A stretch of DNA of 6,643 nucleotides from Candidatus Hermodarchaeota archaeon (lineage in GTDB: Archaea > Asgardarchaeota > Hermodarchaeia > Hermodarchaeales > Hermodarchaeaceae). Shown one piece after another: positions 1-5,853 of the stretch (positions are counted from its first letter, which is position 1; each line of letters begins with the position of its first letter). The notes below the pieces were generated by a model, which ran no database searches, was not told the DNA's origin, and was given only the letters and a program-made list of their open reading frames with translations. Where the stretch lies: the NCBI GenBank assembly GCA_016839995.1, contig JAEOTD010000049.1, positions 1 to 6,643 of the forward strand. Reading direction: 5' to 3'. Made by a program: the position numbers and the translations under genes.

Positions 1-2
1 GA

Positions 3-1064
3 TTAGATAACACCTGTATACTGAGCGATTCTTTTGGCTCCTTCTTCTGTTAGTCCGCGGTTTCCAAGAATCGTGTACCGTTGCGGATTAACTTCGTGGG
101 CTGTCACAAGTGCTTTGATGATGTGTTTGGGGTCAATATCGAGTTGTTGGGCAGTCGTGGGAGCACCAATATTCGCCAAGGCGCCACGGATTTCTTCCCA
201 ATCGATATCATGAAGATACGCCATCATTATCGTCCCTAAACCCGATTGTTCACCATGAAGCGCGGGTTTTGGTGAAATTCGATCTAGTGCATGACTGAAT
301 TTGTGTTCAGCCCCGCTTGAAGGCCTACTCGAACCTGCAATACCCATTGCAATTCCGCTGGCGATTAGTGCTTCAAGAACCAGACGGGCACTTGGAATAT
401 CATTGGGCCTGATCATCTTCGAATTTTCCATAATGATTGTTGCTGACATTATTGAAAGGGAGGCGGCATAGTCTCCATAATATTCATAACCAAGGTTGTT
501 TGCCAACCTCCAATCTCTGACGGCTGTAATATTGGCGATTAGGTCACCACACCCTGCAGCCATGAACCGAAACGGCGCTTGAGCGACTATCTTGGTGTCT
601 GCGATTATGGCAATAGGTGAATGCCCTTGAATTGAAACTGAGGTTCCTCCTTGTTTGATAGACGCACGGGGGCTTGAAAGCCCATCATGAGAGGCAATAG
701 TTGGTACACTGATGAAAGGATGATTCTCACGAGCAGAACTGAGTTTGGCTGTATCAATAACAGAACCACCGCCACAGCCAATCACAAGTCGTGCTTTGTG
801 TTTTCGAATCTTTTGTTGGGCTTGATCTACAGCCTCTGTTGTTGCCCCTGTTATTGAAACCGTCTCAACATCAAACTTGTATTCATTCAGCGAATCTAAT
901 AATCGGTTACCAACTATCTGAAAGACGTCCTTATCTGAAATTAGAACTACTTTTCGTGAATCCGTGACATTCTGTCCAACTTCACCTAGTCGTGCAATTG
1001 CATTTGAACCGATGAGAACTTGTTTTGGTAGTTGCATATAATGCGGTTTTTCTTCAAATGGCAT
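3..1064 (-). CDS. egsA: sn-glycerol-1-phosphate dehydrogenase [NAD(P)+]
   Basis: This cytosolic enzyme reduces dihydroxyacetone phosphate to sn-glycerol 1-phosphate, the backbone of archaeal ether lipids. The protein is complete at 353 residues, the usual family length. The N-terminal dinucleotide-binding domain shows GCGGGSVID at residues 96-104, followed by SHDG at 125-128 and SPRASI at 131-136. The C-terminal helical domain carries the expected metal ligands of the iron-dependent-alcohol/glycerol dehydrogenase superfamily: D174 (in GCGDLIA), H254 (in SGAEH) and H270 (in ALHGE). RDWRLA, EYYGDYAASL, GSSRPSSGAEH and YTILGNRGLT are strongly typical of archaeal G1PDH rather than of bacterial glycerol dehydrogenase. 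The ATG at 1064 gives the family's normal N-terminus, with the MQLP block at residue 10. An AGGA lies 12 nt upstream, a weak ribosome-binding site. The gene is divergent from the permease. The TAA stop is at the very edge of the window, so its downstream neighbour is not visible. No key residue is missing. Confidence 0.96.
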   Translation of the reverse strand: MPFEEKPHYMQLPKQVLIGSNAIARLGEVGQNVTDSRKVVLISDKDVFQIVGNRLLDSLNEYKFDVETVSITGATTEAVDQAQQKIRKHKARLVIGCGGGSVIDTAKLSSARENHPFISVPTIASHDGLSSPRASIKQGGTSVSIQGHSPIAIIADTKIVAQAPFRFMAAGCGDLIANITAVRDWRLANNLGYEYYGDYAASLSIMSATIIMENSKMIRPNDIPSARLVLEALIASGIAMGIAGSSRPSSGAEHKFSHALDRISPKPALHGEQSGLGTIMMAYLHDIDWEEIRGALANIGAPTTAQQLDIDPKHIIKALVTAHEVNPQRYTILGNRGLTEEGAKRIAQYTGVI

Positions 1065-1085
1065 TTCATTTGACTGTCCTAACGA

Positions 1086-1097
1086 TTCTTTTAAGAA
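1086..1097 (-). promoter_or_regulatory. possible TATA-like element for egsA
   Basis: Read on the minus strand this is TTCTTAAAAGAA, an AT-rich near-palindrome centred about 27 nt before the egsA start codon. If it is the TATA box, the transcript would start at or next to the ATG (leaderless), and the AGGA at 1077-1080 would not act as a ribosome-binding site. Other AT-rich words further upstream (for example around 1142-1149 on the minus strand) are equally possible, so this is a weak call. Confidence 0.25.
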
Positions 1098-1175
1098 GAG
1101 TATCTAACGCTAGCCAAGTGGTGAACTACACGAAGAAAATCATAAAAATGATTTCCTGAAGCGAAGATAATTACT

Positions 1176-1204
1176 TGCAGCTGACTAATTTTATGCAGTT
1201 GACT
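1176..1204. repeat. short imperfect direct repeat, possible regulator site
   Basis: TGCAGCTGACT (1176-1186) and TGCAGTTGACT (1194-1204) match at 10 of 11 positions and start 18 bp apart. They lie in the middle of the divergent intergenic region, where a regulator could act on either gene. The repeat is seen directly. Its function is inferred, and chance occurrence cannot be excluded. Confidence 0.35.
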
Positions 1205-1298
1205 CTTTTCATCATACGAGGCGTTTATTCATCGCGTATATCATTGAAATATTAGCGATTTTGCAGATTTCTCAACAATGACCTTCTATAAGTAACGG

Positions 1299-1306
1299 TT
1301 TTATAC
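1299..1306 (+). promoter_or_regulatory. candidate TATA box for the permease gene
   Basis: TTTTATAC lies about 80 nt before the permease start. Archaeal transcription usually begins about 25 nt downstream of the TATA centre, which would put the start near 1327-1329 and leave a leader of about 56 nt. CTATAAG at 1286-1292 is an alternative that would start about 13 nt earlier. The call rests on motif and spacing only. Confidence 0.4.
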
Positions 1307-1324
1307 AATATCCACACGAGAGGG

Positions 1325-1354
1325 GGGCGTTTGGCACTGTTAAGCTAAACACCC
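1325..1354 (+). promoter_or_regulatory. leader hairpin or operator dyad upstream of the permease
   Basis: An inverted repeat pairs GTTTGGC (1329-1335) with GCTAAAC (1344-1350) around an 8-nt loop; in RNA one pair is a G-U wobble. After a single C/A mismatch the stem extends by GGG (1325-1327) with CCC (1352-1354), giving ten pairs in all. It coincides with the transcription start predicted from the TATA-like element at 1299-1306. It could therefore be a hairpin at the 5' end of the mRNA or a DNA operator over the start site. There is no T-run after it, so it is not an intrinsic terminator. Confidence 0.45.
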
Positions 1355-1357
1355 ATT

Positions 1358-1370
1358 ACGAATCATTCGT
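1358..1370. promoter_or_regulatory. 13-bp palindrome just before the permease start
   Basis: ACGAATCATTCGT is a perfect palindrome around a central C and ends 14 nt before the permease ATG. It could be an operator half of a larger regulatory element together with the dyad at 1325-1354, or a small hairpin near the ribosome-binding region. No strong Shine-Dalgarno sequence is visible between it and the start codon. Confidence 0.35.
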
Positions 1371-1384
1371 GAGTTGAATGAAAA

Positions 1385-2989
1385 ATGGGAGAAGAAATAT
1401 TTGTACGAAAAGCTTCCGGTCTTGTTCGAAATGTCAGTGCTTGGGACGCTCTAGTGATGTGCATTCTGATTCCAGGAATCTTTTGGCCCTGGGTCTATCA
1501 GATGTGGTCCGTAGGTCTTCATGGTCCTGGCGCTTGGATGCCACTTTCGTCACTCATTGCTATCGCCTTCATGATTCCGAACGCCATCATGTACGTTATG
1601 TTTAGCGTAGCGATGCCCCGTTCAGGTGGCGATTACGTTTGGGTTAGCCGAATTATTCATCCAGCCGTCGGATTCGCTGTCAACTGGTATATCACTTTAA
1701 TCCTCCTTTCGTGGGCAGGACCCTTTGCATCATGGATTGTTGAATGGGGTTTGTCTCCGATTTGGTTAACCTGGGGAACCATGACTGGTGACGCAGGAGC
1801 ATTAGCCATTTTCACCTTCCTTAATATCAACGAGGTAAAACTAGCGATAGGCACAGTGATAATCGTACTAATGGCCCTCCTTTCCTTCCTTGGATCCAAA
1901 TGGGAATTCCGAGCAGAATGGCTGGCCATTATTATGGGTTACATTGGATTGATGGTCTGGGCTGGCGTAATGATTGCCGGTGCCCCCCTCATTGATGCCC
2001 GAATGCAGCTCCTTTCAGGTGGAGCAGTTTCATTTGCGTCAATAGAAGCCGCGGCTGTAGCAGGAGGCTGGGCCGTTGCGGCAGCGCTTCCGGTCGGAAT
2101 AGGAGTCACGTTCATGGCGACTACGTATACGACGCTAAACTTCCTTGGATATACAAACTCCGCATATATTGCGGGAGAAATCAAGGGAGTAACTCGGTCG
2201 CATGTTATCGCCATTATTGGTGCACTCTTTATCTTCGGATTCACTGCCTTCGGCCTATATGCCGTCTACAACTATGCAATGGGCCCAGTGGTCATGAATA
2301 GCTTAGCCTATCTTGACGTGGCTGGAGATCCACTCTGGTGGAACTTCCTCCCAATTGAACCGTTAGGTAACATTCTTGCAATGTTTGCCACAGATATCCC
2401 GTATATCCCGCCATTCTTGACTGTCTGTTTCGCCTTTGGCTGTTTTGGTGCCGCACTGGGACTCTTCATCTCCAGTGTCCGAAACATCTTTGCTTGGTCC
2501 TTTGACCGAGTACTTCCCGGCTCACTCTCAAAGGTCGACAGTCGATTTAGAGCACCCTGGGTTGCTATCATCGTCACCTTCATTATCTGTATGATAATGA
2601 ACATCCTCTACATCTACACGACAGCCCTCGATTACTTCACCTACAGTATACTCGCTTGGTGGATTGCGATGGTCATTATTGGCATCGCAGGCGTTATCTT
2701 CCCATGGCGAAGAAAGGACATCTTTGAACTTGCACCAGACTTTGCTAAGAAGAAGATTGCCGGCATTCCACTGATTTCGTTGTTCTCATTGATCTCTATC
2801 CCAATCTCAGTATTCATTGGGTATGCTTCAGTGTCTCCTGCGGTAGCTGGCACGATTGACTGGTCGTTTATGCTCGCAGTAATCGTGACATTCATTATCG
2901 CACCCATCATCTACTACATCAGTTACTTCTACCACAAATCCAAGGGTATCTCAATCAGCAAGGCTCATGCGGAGATTCCACCTGAGTAG
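1385..2989 (+). CDS. APC-superfamily amino acid/amine permease
   Basis: This is an integral membrane secondary transporter of the amino acid-polyamine-organocation superfamily (COG0531-like). The 534 residues contain about twelve hydrophobic spans, roughly at 17-40, 50-75, 94-118, 152-170, 178-200, 232-256, 273-297, 343-365, 391-411, 418-439, 461-481 and 492-513. Family landmarks are the loop MPRSGGDYVWVSR (residues 77-89) after TM2, YIAGEIKGVTR (261-271) after TM6, and FDRVLPGSLSKVDSRFRAP (373-391) before TM9. The unwound stretch of TM1 reads ILIPGIF instead of the usual glycine-rich G-x-G, so the substrate may not be a standard amino acid. An in-frame TGA at 1379-1381 makes the ATG at 1385 the first possible start; no clear Shine-Dalgarno sequence precedes it. 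The gene follows a structured leader and ends in a terminator-like hairpin. Substrate and coupling ion cannot be read from the sequence. Confidence 0.93.
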   Translation: MGEEIFVRKASGLVRNVSAWDALVMCILIPGIFWPWVYQMWSVGLHGPGAWMPLSSLIAIAFMIPNAIMYVMFSVAMPRSGGDYVWVSRIIHPAVGFAVNWYITLILLSWAGPFASWIVEWGLSPIWLTWGTMTGDAGALAIFTFLNINEVKLAIGTVIIVLMALLSFLGSKWEFRAEWLAIIMGYIGLMVWAGVMIAGAPLIDARMQLLSGGAVSFASIEAAAVAGGWAVAAALPVGIGVTFMATTYTTLNFLGYTNSAYIAGEIKGVTRSHVIAIIGALFIFGFTAFGLYAVYNYAMGPVVMNSLAYLDVAGDPLWWNFLPIEPLGNILAMFATDIPYIPPFLTVCFAFGCFGAALGLFISSVRNIFAWSFDRVLPGSLSKVDSRFRAPWVAIIVTFIICMIMNILYIYTTALDYFTYSILAWWIAMVIIGIAGVIFPWRRKDIFELAPDFAKKKIAGIPLISLFSLISIPISVFIGYASVSPAVAGTIDWSFMLAVIVTFIIAPIIYYISYFYHKSKGISISKAHAEIPPE

Positions 2990-2991
2990 TC

Positions 2992-3020
2992 AGGGGAATC
3001 CCCTCCCTTCTTTTTTTTCT
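2992..3020 (+). terminator. hairpin plus T-tract terminator after the permease
   Basis: AGGGG (2992-2996) and CCCCT (3000-3004) form a short GC-rich stem around AAT. A pyrimidine stretch with eight consecutive T residues (3011-3018) follows. T-tracts alone can stop archaeal RNA polymerase, so this is a plausible terminator 3 nt after the permease stop. It may be partial, because the next gene starts only 27 nt after it and has no obvious promoter of its own. Confidence 0.6.
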
Positions 3021-3046
3021 GGAAAACTAATTGTCATAGGATTCAG

Positions 3047-4231
3047 ATGCTTAAGCAACCGAGTAAGCATTACTACTTTCAGAAGATTGACCAAACACAA
3101 ATCCCAAAAAGAGATTATACCTTAAAGAAGATGCAGGTGCCAACTGTGTTTGACCTGAAAAGTATTGTTCGCGAAAGTGTAAGGAACTCGAGTGGCTACA
3201 ATGTCAGCCACTTCATCCGGGCGTGGTCTAATAGAGACTTGTTGCGGATGATGTCGAATGAAAACCCACTTCCTCCATCAAAGGCAGTGATTGACGCCAT
3301 GGCCAGCGAAATTGACGTGACCAATTTGTACCCAGCACCACCATCAGGCCTATGTGAACGGTTCGCCAAACATGTAAAAATGAAACCGGAAAACATCGCT
3401 GTGTGTGCAGGTTCAATGGAGGTAATTGATGTCTTAATTCGTACATTCACTGAACCTGGACAAGAAGTGATAATTCATTCTCCTACATTTTCAGCTTATG
3501 AGAAATTCGCTAATCTTCATGGGGCAAAACTTACCTCAGTAAAAATGTCTCCCCCTGAATTTGAGTACCCCTTTGAAGCAATGGAAAAGCGGATAACCGA
3601 TAAGACAAAAATCGTGTTTGTATGCACTCCAAATAATCCCACAGGAAATTATTGTGAAAGAGAAGATATTGAGAGGCTAGCAAGAAACAACGTCATTGTT
3701 GCTGTAGATGAAGCGTACGCAGAATATATCGATCAGAATATGACAGGTTTAATTTCCTCCTACCCTAATATTGTCTTTATTCGAACACTTTCAAAAGCGT
3801 GGGGTCTCGCAGGATTACGAATTGGATATCTTATTGCTGATGAGCAGGTAATTGATTATTTCTCCCGGGTGGCACAACCCTTTCACATAACAATGCCCAT
3901 ACAACGAGCAGTCGAGGCCGCTTTTGACGATGTACAATATCTGCCAAAGCGGGTTGAAGCAAATAGGGCGGGGGTTGACTATATTCGAAAGGAACTGGCA
4001 ACAATTCCAGGAGTCGAGACATTCCCCTCCAGTGGAAATTTCGTTTTAATCAACGCAGGAGATACCGGTCATGACACTCAAGATATTATTGAAAAACTAT
4101 TGGACCTAGGAATCTTTGCCCGAGATATGTCCAGCCACCGATTAGGCGGAGCATATTTCCGAATTACCGTAAGCTCACCAGACAATAATCAACGATTTAT
4201 TGAGGCGATGAAGCACATTCTCAAACCATGA
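3047..4231 (+). CDS. HisC-like class I/II PLP-dependent aminotransferase
   Basis: This is a cytosolic fold-type I aminotransferase most like histidinol-phosphate aminotransferase, which converts imidazole-acetol phosphate to histidinol phosphate with glutamate as amino donor. Visible landmarks are SNENP (70-74), LYP (94-96), CTPNNPTG (193-200, with N197 for PLP), D221 in AVDEAY (pairs with the pyridine nitrogen), the Schiff-base lysine K250 in RTLSKAWGLAGLRIGY (R258 contacts the phosphate) and R372 in YFRITVSSPDNN (substrate carboxylate/phosphate end). The catalytic set is complete. At 394 residues it is longer than the common 350-370, owing to a basic N-terminal extension of about 30 residues. 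The ATG at 3047 has AGGA 5 nt upstream and is preferred; Met29 (ATG at 3131) would remove the extension. No other histidine genes are visible, so a different substrate (another amino acid or an amino-alcohol phosphate, as in the related CobD) is possible. It probably shares a transcript with the kinase 28 nt downstream. Confidence 0.93.
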   Translation: MLKQPSKHYYFQKIDQTQIPKRDYTLKKMQVPTVFDLKSIVRESVRNSSGYNVSHFIRAWSNRDLLRMMSNENPLPPSKAVIDAMASEIDVTNLYPAPPSGLCERFAKHVKMKPENIAVCAGSMEVIDVLIRTFTEPGQEVIIHSPTFSAYEKFANLHGAKLTSVKMSPPEFEYPFEAMEKRITDKTKIVFVCTPNNPTGNYCEREDIERLARNNVIVAVDEAYAEYIDQNMTGLISSYPNIVFIRTLSKAWGLAGLRIGYLIADEQVIDYFSRVAQPFHITMPIQRAVEAAFDDVQYLPKRVEANRAGVDYIRKELATIPGVETFPSSGNFVLINAGDTGHDTQDIIEKLLDLGIFARDMSSHRLGGAYFRITVSSPDNNQRFIEAMKHILKP

Positions 4232-4259
4232 AATCCATTTACTCAGATGGGATGAAAAA

Positions 4260-5795
4260 ATGACAGATAAGAAAGACGGATACATTATTGCGCACGACTT
4301 TGGTACAAGCGGTGATAAAGCCGTTCTCTCGGATCTCAAAGGAAACGTCCTTGCATCTGAGTTTAGAGAATATCCTCTTCTTTACCCCAAATCCCATTGG
4401 GTGGAACAAAGCCCCAAGGATTGGTGGCAGGCCTTTTGTGCTACTACTAAAGCAGTGGTCAAAAAGGCAAAGACCCCTGATGACATTCTGGCAATTGCTC
4501 CATCAGCACAGATGATTACCATAATGCCGGTTGACAAGCAAGGAACCCCCTTACGAAATTCAATCAGTTGGCTTGATTTGCGTGCAACGAAACAGGGAGA
4601 ATGGCTCGAGCAATATGCTGACGAGATATATCCCATTCTTGGAATGGCTCCATCAGCGAAAGACATTGTAAGCCGAATCTTATGGATTAAAGAAAGAGAA
4701 CCAAAAATCTATGCTCAGACACACAAATTCCTGGATTGCAAGGATTTTCTCGAATTCAAGCTCACTGGTAATTTCGTGACTGATTGGAGTAACGCATCTC
4801 TTTATGGGCTCTTTGATATTCATGAGCACAAATGGTCAGAACGGGTTTGTGAAATCACTGATATTTCACCTGAGAAACTCCCCGACCCATATCCCTCAAC
4901 CCACATCATCGGGGAAGTGACAAAAGAGGCTGCCCAGCAGACCGGCGTTCCCGCTGGTACACCCGTTATAGCAACGGGAGGAGATGTGGCTGTAGCTGCA
5001 ATTGGGTCAGGAAGTGTGCGAGATGGTGACAGCCATGTCTGTATAGGAACCGCCACATGGATTGGAGTCACCACAAAAGATGTAATCATTGACCCCAAAA
5101 AACGCTATCTAACAATGTGTTCAGGAGACCCAGATAAAAACATCCTCATGGGCGAAATGGAAACCGGTGGTGCAGCCATTCGATGGTTACGTGAAACCCT
5201 CTGCAACGACCTAGAATCACTAGACTCTGAGGGTATTCCATACTCGAAAATGGATACACTAGCAAGCAGGGCGCCCCCCGGATCTGATCAACTGCTATTC
5301 ACTCCTTGGCTGTCTGGTGAACGTTCTCCACTCAATGATCACAATGCGCGAGGGACGTATTTGGGTCTCAAACTTGGTCACACCCTTGGTCACCTAATTC
5401 GCGCGGTTCTTGAAGGTGTTGCATTCAACATTCGATGGATTCTCGACTCTGTCGAAGAAACCGCCCCCTTTGTTATCGATAACATCTGCGGAGTCGGAGG
5501 AGGTGCCATTAGTGAATTTTGGATGCAAATAATTTCAGATGTTACAGGCAGAGTCATTCGCATGGTCAAAGAACCTCTCAACGCAGGATCAATTGGGGCA
5601 GCATTAACTGCAGCCGTGGCCTTGGGAATCTATCCAAGTTTCGATTCCCTAGTAGAGATAATACCAATCAAGACAAAGTTACAGTGCAACTCAGAAACGC
5701 ATAAACAATATTCAAAGTTGTACCCGATTTTCAAAAACGCTTACTACCAACTCTCACCTATCTTTGATAGTCTAGCCGAGTTGGATGAGCACTAG
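4260..5795 (+). CDS. FGGY-family carbohydrate kinase, xylulokinase-like
   Basis: This cytosolic ATP-dependent sugar or polyol kinase has the FGGY two-domain actin-like fold (COG1070/XylB-like). Its 511 residues are the normal length. In order it shows the N-terminal phosphate loop DFGTSGDKA (13-21), HWVEQSPKDWW (46-56), SWLDLRA (103-109), a first FGGY signature region around S138-K144, the second-domain GGDVAVAAIGSG (240-251) with D242 at the catalytic-base position, LSGERSPLND (351-360), the second FGGY signature GTYLGL...HLIRAVLE (365-385) and the adenosine motif GVGGGAISEFW (411-421). The GERSP-x-ND-x-ARG block resembles xylulokinases more than glycerol kinases. In GGGAIS an isoleucine sits where many XylB proteins have lysine, and the first signature has R139 instead of lysine, so the substrate is uncertain. 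The start has a weak GGGATGA upstream; an earlier ATG at 4252 hits a stop after three codons. The close spacing supports co-expression with the aminotransferase. Confidence 0.93.
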   Translation: MTDKKDGYIIAHDFGTSGDKAVLSDLKGNVLASEFREYPLLYPKSHWVEQSPKDWWQAFCATTKAVVKKAKTPDDILAIAPSAQMITIMPVDKQGTPLRNSISWLDLRATKQGEWLEQYADEIYPILGMAPSAKDIVSRILWIKEREPKIYAQTHKFLDCKDFLEFKLTGNFVTDWSNASLYGLFDIHEHKWSERVCEITDISPEKLPDPYPSTHIIGEVTKEAAQQTGVPAGTPVIATGGDVAVAAIGSGSVRDGDSHVCIGTATWIGVTTKDVIIDPKKRYLTMCSGDPDKNILMGEMETGGAAIRWLRETLCNDLESLDSEGIPYSKMDTLASRAPPGSDQLLFTPWLSGERSPLNDHNARGTYLGLKLGHTLGHLIRAVLEGVAFNIRWILDSVEETAPFVIDNICGVGGGAISEFWMQIISDVTGRVIRMVKEPLNAGSIGAALTAAVALGIYPSFDSLVEIIPIKTKLQCNSETHKQYSKLYPIFKNAYYQLSPIFDSLAELDEH

Positions 5796-5796
5796 G

Positions 5797-5804
5797 ATAT
5801 AAAT
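5797..5804 (+). promoter_or_regulatory. candidate TATA box for the nucleotidyltransferase-like gene
   Basis: ATATAAAT starts directly after the kinase stop codon and closely resembles an archaeal TATA box. Transcription about 25 nt downstream would start near 5826. That leaves a leader of about 26 nt containing AGGAT (5836-5840), 11 nt before the start codon. This suggests the last gene can be expressed independently of the kinase. Confidence 0.5.
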
Positions 5805-5843
5805 CGAAGAACACATATCAGTTGGTCACAATTGCAGGATGTA

Positions 5844-5853
5844 ATTGATCAAT
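5844..5853. promoter_or_regulatory. 10-bp palindrome overlapping a start codon
   Basis: ATTGATCAAT is a perfect palindrome whose last two bases are the first two of the ATG at 5852. It lies downstream of the predicted transcription start and could be an operator. Short AT-rich palindromes arise easily by chance, so confidence is low. Confidence 0.2.

Larger units (their letters stand above)
1065..1384. other. divergent intergenic region, 320 bp
   Basis: This non-coding stretch separates egsA (leftward) from the permease (rightward) and should hold both promoters. It contains several AT-rich TATA-like words, an 11-bp near-repeat pair (1176-1186 and 1194-1204), a long dyad (1325-1354) and a 13-bp palindrome (1358-1370). 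I see no tRNA or known riboswitch fold, and no ORF longer than about 20 codons that has a ribosome-binding site. Confidence 0.7.

Noticed and set aside
1193..1255. A 20-codon open frame in the divergent intergenic region.
   Set aside because: No ribosome-binding site precedes it and its length is expected by chance. Nothing in the context supports a leader peptide.
1325..1370. The leader dyads as an intrinsic terminator or tRNA-like element.
   Set aside because: No T-run follows the stems, and there is no cloverleaf or TΨC-like arm. An operator or mRNA hairpin is the simpler reading.
1378..1605. A 75-codon frame starting 7 nt before the permease start.
   Set aside because: It overlaps the permease in another frame, is rich in Ser, Arg and Cys with no recognisable domain, and has no ribosome-binding site. 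It is a shadow frame.
4382..5098. Minus-strand frames of about 90 codons across the kinase gene.
   Set aside because: They lie opposite a well-conserved FGGY kinase, have compositions typical of antisense frames and show no domain.
4260..5795. Calling the FGGY kinase glycerol kinase because egsA is nearby.
   Set aside because: The GERSP/ARG block and the other motifs fit xylulokinase-like members better, and egsA is divergent and separated by another gene set.
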